From positions 186,001-250,000 of the forward strand of contig CAJNOJ010000065.1 of assembly GCA_905250025.1 (NCBI GenBank): DNA of 64,000 nucleotides. Reading direction: 5' to 3'. Each line of letters starts with the position of its first letter. Position 1 is the stretch's first letter. The position numbers were made by a program, and so were the translations under genes. Origin of the DNA: Adineta ricciae. Its lineage: Eukaryota > Rotifera > Eurotatoria > Adinetida > Adinetidae. Under the pieces are notes generated by a model, which was not told where the DNA came from, did not search any database, and was given only the letters and a program-made list of their open reading frames with translations. Shown one piece after another: positions 1 through 12,853 of this stretch.

Positions 1-100
1 CTGGTTCACTTCGTTATTGTGTCAATCGAGATTATCTTAACGTGCCTCGTATGAAAACTATTCGAATAAAAAGTCTTTGATTTGCAAATATCTCTTCTAG

Positions 101-450
101 GTTCTGCCTATGACAGTGCATTGAATGGAGCAGCATTTTCATCGTTATTTCCATTAGCAGCACCATTCCTTTCGTCACCGGGACTGTTAGGTGATCCATC
201 ACTAGTAGGTTCCATACCTCCACCAGTCCTATCGTCAGCACTTCAACAACAATCAGCAAGTTCATCGACAGGCAATGTCACATCAAGTAGTAGTACACCA
301 TCGTTACTTTCAGCTGCTGGAAGTAATTCGCCAGTTGTTGTACCTGTTAATATTGGTGAGTCGGCTTTACAAGCAGCGGCAAAAGTCGCAGCTGCTTCAC
401 TCGGAAGTAACAATGGTGGAGAATCAACTGGTGGAGATTCAATGCACTAA
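101..450 (+). CDS. 3'-terminal exon of an unidentified Ser/Ala-rich protein (partial)
   Basis: The exon opens after a pyrimidine-rich AG acceptor (91-100) with two bases completing a split codon, then runs open to a TAA at 448-450. It encodes about 116 residues of low-complexity sequence rich in Ser, Ala, Pro, Gly and Gln, with an alanine-rich stretch near the end and a C-terminus of GGDSMH. No catalytic motif or folded domain is visible. Such tails occur on many RNA-binding and transcription proteins, so no family is assigned. The rest of the gene lies left of the window, and bases 1-100 look like intron. The 451-780 stretch is probably 3' UTR; an AATAAA-like site lies near 763. Confidence 0.6.
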
Positions 451-964
451 TCTACTATTCTTTTTTTTCTCTTTTTCTTGTGTTGTACATTTATTTCATC
501 CTACTAATGTAGTTTGCTTCTGTATGGTTGTCTGTAGTGCTCTTTCTCATTCCATACTGGTCTATGTGTATCTGTACGGGTGTGTGTGTGTGTATGCGCG
601 CAATAGATATTTGTGATGTGTGTCTTTGTCTAGTTGATTGATTCAAAAGATTTGTTTGTTTCGACTTGAAAAGTAATTGTCTGTGTTGTTCTCTAACTTG
701 GATCAATAGTTCTATTCTTGTTTCCTAACATATTCACACACGCACGCACGCACTCACACATAATAAAATATATGTATTCACCAAACATTTTTGGAGAGAA
801 AACAAAAAAAAAACAATAATAATATCAATAATATATGTCTAAAACATGTTCTGTTTTTTTTTCTTTTTTCTTATATGATATTTAGTTCCAAACTTTTGTC
901 TAATTGAATTCTTGTTACATGTTAGTTTTGTAGAAAAAGAAAAGTTTCTCTCTTTACTAAAACC
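451..964. other. 3' UTR and intergenic spacer
   Basis: AT-rich, with short TG/CA microsatellite tracts (about 581-595 and 730-760) and an A-rich stretch near 800. I see no coding signal. It holds the probable 3' UTR of the upstream gene and the short promoter of the MAEA-like gene. Confidence 0.5.
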
Positions 965-2810
965 ATGTTCAATGTGGCATTGGATGATGTTCGTGTGCTG
1001 GAACATGCAACTGTCAAAGTAAAGACATTCGAATTTTTCTAAAAAAAAAATATTTGTCCATTTCATTTTTCTTAGGTACCGTACGAAACATTGAATAAAC
1101 GATATCGCCACGCACAGAAACAGATTGATCGTGATTCGGCTCAATTGCTTGCGTGTGTTGGCGAACTCGATCGATCGACACAGTCAGCGACAACACTCGA
1201 GACACTTAAACGAGTACTTGAACGTGCAATAACATTGAAACGAAAAGTATTTCGAAAGATTTCTAAATTTCTCTTTCAAACTTGCATGTTTTCAATAGGC
1301 TCGCGAATTACGCGATGATGAAATCGAATGTCTACAAGCGGTTAAACGACGTGTGGATCATCTGAAAGAATATGATAAAAGTTCGTTATCGAAAATGGAG
1401 ATTTGGCGACGACAACGCTACGAACGTATACTCGTCGACTTTCTCTTCCGAACACGATGCTTCGAAACCGCTCAAGCTCTAGCCAAAGCAACAGGCATTG
1501 AGGTTTGTCTTCCGATAATACGATCGATCGAGTCAATAAATTAGCATACATGTTTCAACGCATTCAAATTCTCGAACTGATCATCTTTCATACGACGGAA
1601 ATTTGAGATACATGTCAGCTCTTAATTCAGTTAAAGATCAAATGTCTGTCAACAAGGAGCCTTCCGACATCATTAATTCGAGTAGATAAGATTGTTGATA
1701 AGTATTTCTTGGAGTAAACAACGTATTGACAGAATATGTTAACACTTTGAGCTGACAAAGTAGACATTGCTTTCTAATAAACTCTGTCGTTGTCAGAATT
1801 GAGCTAATTGATTTGTAATACCATGTAAATTTTAGCAATTGGTCAATTCAGAAATCTATTTGGCTGGTCGGGAAATCGAGGACTCATTGATGCGCCGTGA
1901 TGTTTCCAAATGTTTGGCTTGGTTCAATGAAAATAAAACGAAACTAAAGAAAAATGGCGTATGCAATACTTGTCAGATGTGCAAATGTTTCTCATTGCTC
2001 TCTTTCCATCTCTAGAGTACTCTTGATTTTTGTATTCATTTACAAGAATTTATTGAACTAGTCCGGAAAAATCAATCTTCCGAAGCCATAGCACATGCAC
2101 GAAAGCATTTGAACGGTCCTGTACCAGAACAACATCTAAGCGAATTCCAATCAGCTATGGGTCTGCTAGTTTTATCACAGAGATCGAGACAGGAACTGAA
2201 TAATGAATATCAAGTAAATTGAAAGCAAAACATTCTTTCGTTCTTTTTTTTAAACGTTCGATTCATCTTCAGACATTACTCGATGAGAATCGTTGGAATA
2301 AATTAATTGATCAATTTCGTCTCGATATGTTTAAATTAAATCAAATGGGCCAACAAAGTAAATTCACAGCTGTTTTACAAAGTGGTCTATCCGCTCTGAA
2401 GACACCGTAAGCATTTCTTTGAAAGCATTTCTCCGCAAAAATTAATCCTTATGTTTAGAACATGTTTTGATAAAGTATCGTCCGTAAAAAATCCTAATTG
2501 TCCTGTATGTAATGTTCATTTAAAAACAATTGCTAAAGTCTTACCGTACGCACATTGTTCCGTATCGAAACTCATCTGTGCACAATCACGTGAACCGATA
2601 AACGAAAGTAATCCACCACTAATGTTACCAAATGGTTACGTTTATGGCTCGAGAGTAGGAAAATTCTTTTCTTTTTCTTTCGTCTGAACTATCTGTATGT
2701 GCTCGTAGACTCTTCAAGCTATGGCTGCAGTCAACAATGGCAAGGTGACTTGTCCACGCACGAAAGAAACTTACGATTTATCGCAAGCCGAAAAAGTGTA
2801 TATCATGTAG
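965..2810 (+). CDS. MAEA: MAEA / GID9 homologue, RING subunit of the CTLH E3 ubiquitin ligase
   Basis: Eight exons join in phase: 965-1018, 1076-1246, 1299-1502, 1836-1958, 2016-2213, 2273-2406, 2459-2654 and 2709-2810. They give 393 aa; human MAEA has 396. Family hallmarks are visible: VPYETLNKRYR near the N-terminus, a LisH/CTLH-like helical middle (LAWFNENKTKLKK, IQEFIEL-type helix), then the degenerate RING with CPVC, the AHC motif, PPLMLPNGYVYG, CPRTKETYDLSQAEKVYIM and the stop. In the family MAEA pairs with RMND5 as the catalytic RING dimer of the CTLH/GID complex. The start ATG at 965 gives a first exon of 18 codons ending exactly before the conserved VPYET block. Introns are 50-60 nt except the third, at 333 nt. 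The C-terminal RING is complete, so the gene looks functional. Confidence 0.96.
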
Positions 2811-3592
2811 AAAGATAATCCTTCGAAAAACAAAAGACAATAAATTGATGTTTTATTTAACTTTTATTCATGCAGAAAGATATACATAAATGTAAATATA
2901 TGATTATGAAACTTCTTTAGATAAACAAAAAGGAGAAAGAACATGATTGTCAATGAAGACAAGCCATCTACGGACACGTCGATAGCAGGAAGAAATCGAC
3001 GTCACATTCAAGCACCGTCAGCAAAAGGTGCGATAGCGTTGTTCAAAAATTGACTGAAAAGAAAAGCGATCGTTCTTTGAATTTCTTCCTATTCATATTT
3101 AAAAAGCGAGAGGTGCATTTTTTGAACGAGTCTTAAACCGGCCGGATATTGGGTGAGTGAGGAATGACTGGCATGTCATTTTTTTCATTCTTTCACTAAT
3201 CAAAAAAAGCAACTTCATAATCAATTTCGAAGAATAACGTAATGCCAGACAACATTCGCAAGGATTTTTCTCTTTCCAGGATACGTATCATGAGAGAATA
3301 GTGCAAGCAATCAATGGTAATAAATGAATGTCACTAAACATCGGTCATGGCTAGCCGATTAAAGAAGAAAAAAAAAAAAAGGACAAGCTAGCTATCTATT
3401 TATCCCTTAGTATATCACATTGGATACTTTCCTTCATGCTTAAAATGCTTTTGTTTTGCTAATTGCTTCGATAATATAAAATCATTCAATCCTATGGAGA
3501 AAATTCTCTTTTTATTTGCTTGTTGTTTTTACATGTGGGATGCAATTACGGACGAATCAAGTGAAAGATTTGCTTTGTTTATATCTTCATAG

Positions 3593-4256
3593 TTTAAGCA
3601 ACGTGGTTATACAGATTCAGCATTAGATCGTCGTACGGCAACAACAACAGGTCAAATGCTCTATCAAATTATTGATCCGAGACCGGCACAAATCGATTTC
3701 ACGGATAATTTACCACCTACGCCGCCTGCACCTTCTGTCGTTGCTGCTAATCGGCGGCGAGAAGTATGTCAAATGTCTTTGCAATTCTTGGCTAGATCTG
3801 GCTGAAATCTGTTTTTCTCTTCTAATAGACTTATAATAATCGCTACTCGGAACATGATAATCGAAATATTATACAGAATTACGGCGAATATTTTGGTCGA
3901 GTAAATAATAGTTTGTCTTGTGTCAATAGAAGACTTGTCTTATATTGATTAAGGGTTTTGGTAAGCGTCTCACACCTCAATCAGCACGTCACCGCCAAGA
4001 ATGGTCTCTTGCTCATGATCCTCTTCCACTGCATCCCGATCGAAGTGTAACTCAACGAGACTATCGTGGACTGCCCACACTTGAAAATCAACGGTTATCA
4101 TCGACGTCTATGTTGACACACGCTCGTCAAAAGTCAAGTGGTAGTTGGATGAGAAGCTGCTATGATGACTATGGACGAGACATCGAACACATACCCAACG
4201 AATTGATTTATCGTGATGACTACAAACGCATGCCAATCCATCCATGGCACTATTGA
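3593..4256 (+). CDS. Unidentified protein, 3' exons only defined
   Basis: Three exons join in frame: 3593-3763, 3829-3900 and 3954-4256, all in phase 0 with small introns. The product segment is at least 181 aa, basic and Tyr/Arg-rich, with a proline run (PPTPPAP), a TYNNRYSEHDNR segment and the ending RMPIHPWHY. It lacks membrane segments and known catalytic motifs; short basic proteins of this style are common among ciliary and sperm proteins, but I cannot assign a family. The 5' end is unresolved: a short ORF from the ATG at 2944 has no donor that joins in frame, so another first exon is possible. Sequence 2811-3592 is otherwise unassigned. Confidence 0.5.
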
Positions 4257-5676
4257 ATCGATTGACTTCTTTCTATTGTACTTGCAGTCCTATATAATTT
4301 ACTAATAAACACATTCGTCCTTTTAAGAAATAAAATGAATCTAATTTGACTTCATAGACAGCTTCCGCATGTGCCCAGAGAAAAGAAACGATCATCGATG
4401 AGTACATGCTTGCTTCCTAATTGCTTGACGAAATGCCTAACATAGATCGACAAGAATATTTTATTGACAGTCGGAAAAGCTGTTTTGGCAAACAAAAAAT
4501 GGATGATTTAACTAGGCCGATCTATTTACTAGAAAAAAATTGATAATTCCATTCGGTTATTAGTCTTGCGTATGTCGTAGCAGAACTAGATTTGTGCAGC
4601 AATTTGACTTTGCCTCCATGCACATGTGTTTTACGATATATATCTATATTCACTTAGAAACGCAATGATTGCTGAAAAGATGTAGGATGACGTTTGAGGC
4701 GACACATAAAAAACGGATGTCAATGCATTAATGAAGTTCAACATTGGAAAACGAGTCCAGTAATAGAAAGAGAGAGAGATAGAAAGGAGAAAATCGTTTT
4801 CGAGAGCATAAATTAGGGAAAAGAGAATTTTCTGTTTCCCTTTGTCTCTCTAACGGAGTCTTCGGCGATGCGCTTCATCGCCAACAGCATCAATATCTTT
4901 AGTCGTTTCCGACAATGTTGTCGTCAGATGAGAGAAAGGGAGACATAGAGAGAGAGAGAGAGCGAAGGAGAGAATATTAGGACAATGAGTTTTCTGCGCC
5001 TGTCTCTCCCTTTCATTCGATGCTATCTTTGCTTTCTATGATATCTCTTTAGAGGAGAAAACAGAAAGTGGAAACGATCCTATAGGCACAATGGTTAGAG
5101 ATGCAAAAGTCGAGCATATGCTAAAAACGTCCGTTATTGACTTAGTCAAACTAGAAAGATGAATAGTAATCGTTGTCATGTATAAAACCTTGATCAACAG
5201 CGCATGGGAACTCCAGTAACCATTCAAATAGCTGCTGCTTCCAATTACAATGAACAGTAAGATTTTAAAATGTTTATTTGTTTCGATGAACATAAACGTG
5301 ATCAAAATGGCCTTTTAACATTGATGAGAGTCGGAATAGTTAATTGCGCATAAAAATACGTGTAAGAATTCATTCATAGATGTTTACATGAAACTAGTCG
5401 ACAATTGGAGTAAAAAGTCAATGAGAGTTCGTTGTAGACAACTCAATTCTTTCGCTCGCATGCGAACAGTTTTTAGAAAATGAACGTCACGTCAACTGGA
5501 AGTCACCAGGATGATGTCATCTGTCTTAAATTGTTCTTGTCAGAGAGATGCATCTTGTAAATGAAATGATATTTCATTTTCTGATTAAACTTTTTCCTTC
5601 TTGACTAAAAAAGAAATCCGTCACCATCCCTGTAGAACACATTCTATTTCACATAAAAGATCTCAACTTTGACTAA
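4257..5676. other. Intergenic region with purine/pyrimidine hairpin-like blocks
   Basis: No supported coding exon. Two similar blocks (about 4755-4855 and 4925-5020) each have a GA-rich arm followed about 60 nt later by a CT-rich arm that could pair with it. The rest is AT-rich and probably holds the promoter of the downstream potassium-channel gene. Confidence 0.4.
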
Positions 5677-8600
5677 ATGATGCACACGTATATGATCAGG
5701 AGAATGCCAAATGTATTCTGTCAAAATTCTGTGTGAGTATTTTTTTTTAATGTTTCATTGAAATGGACGTTTCTCTTCATTTTGTTTCCTACACACCAAA
5801 AACCTTTTTAAATACTTGAATAGATTGACAAGCAACCTTGAAAATGTCATTATATTAATAAAATGACGATGAATTAATTTCCTTTGCGATTTTGACTAAG
5901 AAATTATATTTGATTATTATTTCTAGCGATACGCAATCATCATTACGTCGACAAGCAAATGAACGTCGTGATCATGACAATGCTTTATTGATCAATTACG
6001 ATGGCACCATCGGTTTCCAGCAGTCGAAGTTTGGCGGGAGTCAATTATTGTAAGTTTTACATTCAATTGAAAAAAAAATGCACATAGCTTCTAATTTTTC
6101 GATTTCCATACGATCGTATTCTTGGTTAATTATTTAAACGAGCCTATATTTGTTAAGGTTATTTAATTGTTTGCAAAAGAAATCATTGAATTACACACTT
6201 AGAAAATCAATCCCATCGTTCTTTTTTTCTGCTTCTGCTTCTTCTTTTTTTCTTCTTCTTCTTCTATTGTCTTTTCTATTCATGAATTTATCTTGAATGC
6301 AACCAATATATTCTCAGTGTCAATATTGTGTTGTTTGTAACAAGGCGCAGAACAACACGGAAGAGGAAAAAACAGGAAGAGAAGAGGAGTCAGACCCGAA
6401 CTAACAGTCTTTTTCTTAGTTGACTCACAGCACTAGCTCAATAGAACTATGTGTAATGTTAATACCCCCCAGCGTCAGTTCGTCGTTGTGCTCAATGAAA
6501 TTTTCGACACGACACATGCATACATTTCTCGCTCGCTCTGACTAAATGGAAAGGGAGCTTTATGCAATATAGAAACTAAAGAATGCAAGAGAGAATTAGA
6601 AATGAAGGAGAAGAAGAAGAACAAGAACAAGAAAAGAATGAGTATATATATAAACGCGTGTTCATCATCAACTCCAGCCACGTCTTTGCAGTCTTTCTCC
6701 TTCGTCTTCTTGACTATGTCGTGAAGAAAAGCGAGGTCGTTACAACTAGCATCAGAATAAAAAATGAAGAATCTTAGTAACAATTGCCATTTTGGAATGC
6801 AAACACAAGAGATAATGTAGTGCAGGTTTTGCTCTTCATGACTCACAATGAAATTTCCGTGTCGCGAGTAACAAATTGTAATTAGTCTAGTTAACGTGTC
6901 GATGAGTATTTGAAAGCGATCGTGCTGGTTATTTTTCACTAAACGAGTTCACAACTAACAACTCCTCAAGATGACGATGGCAACAATTTGGCAGCCTGTC
7001 GCACTGACAGATCATCCTATGTAAGTACAACTATTAGTTCGGAAGATTTCAACAAGTTCTGTATCTCATTGAAGAAATGTATTGACCAAAAACGATTACG
7101 TATATCTTTTATATCAACTCGCTCATGATTTATCTTTCGCCAAGCCATTCATCCATGTGTTGAATGGATTTCTGCTTTACTTTCTCTCCTTTGTTTCGCT
7201 GATAATGTCTAGTTTCTGGCGTTCGGCAGACCTATTTACATCTCGATGGTTTTATAATATGAGACCAACAAAAAAAATCCCATAATGATATATACATATA
7301 TACATATAGATATGTGTATACAAAAACCCCTGTAACATATTCTTATTTTTCCGAGTTACTCGTCGAGTAGCCATTTGAGTAGTAGAGCTTTGGATTGATT
7401 ACTGCAGGTTTTTCCGAACTCAGAGAAAGAGAAACAATGGCTATGACAACTGCTATTTCGGCTTGGCAGGCACCAGCGTCTACTCTGAATACTCATACTG
7501 ATGGAACGTAAGTCATTTGAAGAAAAGAAGCTTGCGTTTGGATTCAGTCGTGCGCTTTCACATTCTGATTCATTTTTTTCATGCCAGTATATATACATAT
7601 ATATGTATATCGATCAAAGCAAATAACACAGACAGTCAACTGCAGTATTTATGGTTGAGAAGAAGAAAAACAGTAGAATAGATACATACATATATATATA
7701 TATATCAGTTGTTTGCGATGGAAGATAAATATGTACGTAGATGACAACATGATAAATCATTTTTAGTCGAAATCTCGTTCTCAAGGACGATGAATTTCAA
7801 ATTAGAGATTTCTTTTGTCTCGTTCTTCGATTTAATCAATCATTGTATTAGTTTGATTAATAGATAAAGTTCTGACTTTTGTCTGAGGAAATCAAAGGAA
7901 CATTAGAGTAAGAACATTTCGCGTATCTATTCATTGAAGTTAAACATATTTTTGACTTATTACTTTTTGTCATAATAGTATAAGTCAAGCAATAATATTA
8001 TTCGATCGAGAATATGAAAAGAAGAAAAAGAAGAAGAAAATAAATGCGAATAGACATGTTGTAAGATGTCAAGCGCGAATGCGAAGGTCATAAATGATGA
8101 CAGAAAAATGAGGTTGATGATGGACAAACTGTTCTGGCAATATCTTAGGTGATGGTGTTTGGCTTCTGTTCCTTTTCGATATTGACGTCACCGGTCGATC
8201 CAGGCTACGAAAGTAAAGCTTACGAGACTAGTAGTATCATCTCATCTCATCTTACATATCGGCTGCGATTTCTAACAGCTCCGTTATTTCTTTCTCTTGT
8301 TCTATTTTTTCATCATTTCTGCTTCTCTATTCTTATTGATGTTTGTTGTTGTTGTTGTTGTTACTCTTGTATGCATGAATGTGGTACCATTAGTAAACGT
8401 CATCTTTATATACTCTTTAGGTTTTTTCTTGTTTTCTTGCTAGCTATATTTTTCTTCCGGTGACTATCGATATCATCTATCTTCTCCTTCTTATTCTTAT
8501 TCTTCTTCTCGTCTCATGAGACAACTATCATTAAGGTACAACCATTGATATTGTACAGATTTAAATAAATCTCATTAATAATGATTCTTACTGATCGTTC

Positions 8601-11600
8601 TCTGTAAGTCAATTTAGTCATATGTTTGTTTATTTTGCCTATTATCTTCTTCTTCTTCTACTACTTCTTGTGTAAAGTGGTCATGAAACAACACGCCGTC
8701 GAGGAGTTGATTTTCCTAGTGATCAATCATCCGTGCCAGGACGATCATCGGGTCGGCATATGTCTGTTATTCCTCATGGAGTAATTCATGATCCATTGAG
8801 CAGCGCCACAGGATCTCTGTCATACGATGGTGATTATAATCGATCATCTGTTGTCAGTTGTCTCGTGCCAGCTAGCATAAGTATTGCTACCAGGTGAGAT
8901 AAAAGAGTGTTTTCCCGATGATGTATGTGCATGTCATCCATTCCCATTGAATTGAAATCAATCATTAGCTATTCATCGAGTTTTTTCTAATTATGTTTCA
9001 ATTTGTTCTGAATAGATAATTGAAATGACTAGATGTATGTAGGGAAATCTTTTTTGATTTAGTTAGAGAAAGACTCTCCGAAGACTCGTCTTCGAAATAA
9101 ACAGCAAATGGTGATATTCGGAAGTAGACAGTTTTCATTCGAAACATTTCTTTGTAATCGAGTACTTTGATCTATATTGATGATCAAACAGATTGTTTGT
9201 TTAATAAATAAGAACATAGTTTACCGTAGCAATTACGGTATTGTTCGATCGTATGACGAAATACATCTATGTAAACTAATCGTAAAAGTACTTACAACAA
9301 CTTTGTAGTCGATCCGAAGAGAGCGAAAGGCAACGAGGCTGCCTTTTTCTTTTTCTCTATGCAAAGGAAAACCCTACATTTGTATGTCCTTGTTTAACGA
9401 ACGTTGTTGTTATCATTTATCCAGTGTTAGTCTTATCAGACGAAGTTCTAGATGCGGAAATAATTGGACTGAAGCATATAATATTAGATGCAAGGATGTA
9501 TTGAAAGAGGAAATCTAAAATTCGCTTGTAATTTAGTTATCGTTAGTCGAACTTTCCGTATGATTGACAGAACAAACCCCGCATTTGTCATCCGGCAAGA
9601 TGTGAAATTTCTACTTTGATTAGTCTTTAGCTTTCATAATGAATTAACATGTGTCTATCCGCGTGCATGTGTATATATATATAATAACAGTGTAGTAAAA
9701 GAAGACGAGGAGCAAAAAGAAAGAAGATGTTGATAGTTGTTTATCACGATTTCCTTTGCTTGTCTTCTCGCATCTATGCATGCTACAACGAAGACAATCG
9801 TACCGCAACCGGTGTTCTTGCTGTTTCAAGCTGATAAATCATTACATATGTATCTATTGTTACTCTTCTGAATTCCTTTCTCCCGATGCGAATTACTTCA
9901 TAGGACAGCACTTCATGGTGTGAGTAATTTCCTTCTAATTAGCTTAATAGTCACAGACGTTTGTGATGTTGTCAATTCTTTTTTAATGGAACTTTTTTAG
10001 GGCATTTTCACGACAACTTGATGAGGAATTAACACAAGAAGAACAACTACAAGCATCGAAACATCCTGATTACGAGTCAACTGAACGTGTTGTTATTAAT
10101 GTCTCTGGATTGAAATTCGAAACGCAACTACAAACATTGAATAATTTTCCTCGGACACTTCTCGGTAATCCATCGCGACGTGTACGGTTCTTTGATCCAC
10201 TACGAAATGAATACTTTTTCGATCGGAACCGGCCTAGTTTCGATGCGATTCTTTACTATTACCAATCGAATGGTCGACTGAGACGACCTAATCATGTTCC
10301 AATTGGTAAAGCGAGAAACTAGAGAAGCACGTGAACGAACGCTTTGCTTTTCATTTTAGATGTCTTTACCGAAGAAATCAAATTCTTTGAACTAGGTGAA
10401 GATGCTTTCAATAAATTTCGTGAAGATGAAGGTTTTATCAAAGAAGAAGAACGAATTTTGCCTAAAAAGGACATGCAACGAAAAATTTGGCTTCTATTCG
10501 AGTATCCCGAAACATCACAATGGGCACGTGTTATTGCTATCATATCTGTTACTGTTATTCTCATGTCAATTGTCATATTTTGTCTAGGTATGAGAGTTGT
10601 GAGGATCGAATGAAAGATCCGATGAGACATATTTTCCTTTGATTTAGAAACACTGCCGAAGTTCAAACGTTATCGTGTTCGACCTGCCGATAATGCAACG
10701 TACGATTCGTCCCGTCTGACAATCGAAGAGGACGATATTCCCGAATTAACTGAACCATTTTTTATTATTGAAACTTGCTGTATCATTTGGTTCTCATTCG
10801 AATTAATCGTTCGTCTTTTGTCATCTCCGCTGAAACTTGTCTTTCTAAAGTCGATGATGAATATTATCGACATTGTTGCGATCGTCCCGTACTTCATCAC
10901 ATTGTTCACGATTTTGGCTGAAGAGAAAACGAAATCGAATCAAGCGATGTCATTAGCTATTCTGCGGGTTATTCGTCTCGTTCGAGTTTTTCGTATATTC
11001 AAACTATCAAGACATTCGAAAGGTCTACAGATTCTGGGCCAAACACTTCGTGCGAGTATGCAAGAGTTAGCGCTATTGATATTTTTCTTATTCATCGGTG
11101 TGATCTTATTCTCTTCGGCGGTCTACTTTGCCGAACAAGGTGAACCAGAGTCATTTTTCAAATCGATACCAGACGCATTCTGGTGGGCAATGATAACTAT
11201 GACTACAGTACGTTTTGTCTTTAATTCATGCACGACTATTTTTTGAATATTTTCCTAGGTCGGCTATGGAGATATGCGTCCAGTAGGTATATTCGGTAAA
11301 ATTGTTGGATCAATGTGTGCTATCGCTGGTGTGTTAACAATTGCTCTGCCAGTTCCCGTTATTGTCTCTAATTTCAATTATTTCTATCATCGCGATATCG
11401 ATTCCGAAGAACAGAAAGACATTAAATACACAACTAATGTTAGTGGTTCAAGTCCAACAGGTGTTGATATGATTAATGATCCATTTACCCACACCATGTC
11501 AACAAGTGTTGGTGGTCAAAAGAAAAAATCGATCTCGTCATCAGATACTTGCCATCATTTAGATGAATCTGATGCATTTCTTCATTCATATTCAGCCGCC

Positions 11601-11771
11601 GACGAACAGACATTTCGTTCATGTACAGCAAATCACAAAAATAGTAGAACATCGCCAACACAACAATTAATTCAACGGAAAATTTCCTCACCCAATGCCA
11701 ATTTGAATAGTTTCAATAATTACACCTCATCATCATCGAATGAACCATTAAATGTCGAAACAGATGTGTAA
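5677..11771 (+). CDS. Shaker-type (Kv1) voltage-gated potassium channel with alternative first exons
   Basis: Common exons are 8678-8893, 10001-10305, 10360-10587, 10648-11207 and 11259-11771. Domains in order: a T1 tetramerisation domain ([16 protein letters not shown] onward), S1 ([19 protein letters not shown]), S2-S3, an S4 with Arg/Lys every third residue ([20 protein letters not shown]), S5, the pore helix ([15 protein letters not shown]) and the VGYGD filter, S6 with the PVPVIVSNF gate, and a C-tail ending ETDV, a class I PDZ ligand as in Kv1 channels. An intron falls precisely between TMTT and VGYGD. Four alternative 5' starts (5677-5732 plus 5927-6049; 6971-7020; 7437-7507; 8581-8603) all end in phase 2 and can join the common exon at 8678. 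With the 6971 exon the protein is 623 aa. Role: tetrameric plasma-membrane K+ channel for repolarisation. Confidence 0.95.
6971..8603 (+). other. Alternative first coding exons of the Shaker channel
   Basis: Three short exons begin with ATG and end at a GTAAGT-like donor in phase 2: 6971-7020 (16 codons plus 2 nt, product starts [12 protein letters not shown]), 7437-7507 (23 codons plus 2 nt, [13 protein letters not shown]) and 8581-8603 (7 codons plus 2 nt, MILTDRS). The first two have resembling N-termini (M-x-M-x-T...W-Q-x-P), suggesting exon duplication. A fourth route is 5677-5732 joined to 5927-6049, also ending in phase 2. Each joins the exon at 8678 in frame. In Drosophila Shaker, alternative 5' exons swap the inactivation ball; the same use here is inferred. 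Between them lie microsatellites (about 7575-7605, 7688-7705, 8341-8360) and no other exon that I can support. Confidence 0.65.
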
Positions 11772-12853
11772 TGTTGTTGTTATCCGTCCACCCGGTCGCC
11801 TCTATGTCTAGTCATATTCCCTTCAATTAAGTTCTCTCATGTCATCAACTATTCGATACACCATTGATTCGTTCGATTATATAATATGTTCAGATAGTTT
11901 TTGTTCGTTCGAATATTGTTTCAGAATGAGGGTGTAAAAAAACCGGCGTACACATACGTTTCGATATTATTATCTCCTTTATTTTCAAAACAAACGAAAA
12001 TATCTTATCAAGGAAAGAGACCATACAGAAGAGTTAACCCTGTGTTTTTCTTTTGTAATCTGTTTTGTTTTCTTTTTTTTTCTTTCGTGTACTAAAGCAA
12101 ATCAAATCAATTCTCCGCTCTCTCTCCCTCTCCCTCGACGCTCATGTGTAGTTACTGATGCCATTACTACAATGACTGAACGATAAAACTAATCCCACTT
12201 GGAAACAATCTACAAAAGAAAGGAAAGGACATCCTGACACATGTCGTCATGCCTTCCAAATGTACTAGTCTATTTATAGATCGTATTATCGCTTTGAAAG
12301 GTGACGTTTTTTCCAAGCGGAATTCTTTGATAATGGGATAAGATTGTGTAAATATCGCTCTCCGATTGTCTTCATTGTAGGTTTATTAGTTGAAAGTCAA
12401 TTGGACTCTATCTTTGTCAACAAAACGACAGTATCTATGCTATTGATCTCCATGTGAATTGTGCAACGTAGCAGATGACTATTTTCCAGGTCTAATCAAC
12501 TTTCTCTTTTGTTTGTGTCAAGGACTCAGTTTTGTCAACAGAATTTTTTCGTTAAAACTTCAACACTTCGTACGCAATACTATCGACGCATTCTTTGTTC
12601 TGGTTGTATTGAAGTCAATCCGATGATAAATGAGGTTTTCTACGAGTCATTAATTATTCCGACAGATGAAGAGTAGTTTTCTGTATAAGATCATGTAGTA
12701 GTGTAAATTTATTATATACTCATGTAAAACGTCATAATGCCATTGTTTACAGCTGTTCTGTTCTTATCGAGTGATCGATTTATCTTGTTAGATGATTAAA
12801 ACGTACGTCCTTCATCATTCGACGATCTGATTTATTTACAAAATCTGGTCATG
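11772..12853. other. 3' UTR and intergenic spacer between convergent genes
   Basis: Contains the probable 3' UTR of the potassium channel, with a CT-rich stretch near 12115-12140. The gene on the other side (CDPF1) is on the minus strand, so this is a tail-to-tail spacer. No coding exon is supported. Confidence 0.5.

Noticed and set aside
6475..6939. Minus-strand ORF of 154 codons
   Set aside because: It lies in intronic sequence of the potassium-channel gene, is dominated by poly-Phe/Leu from a GAA/TTC repeat, and shows no domain.
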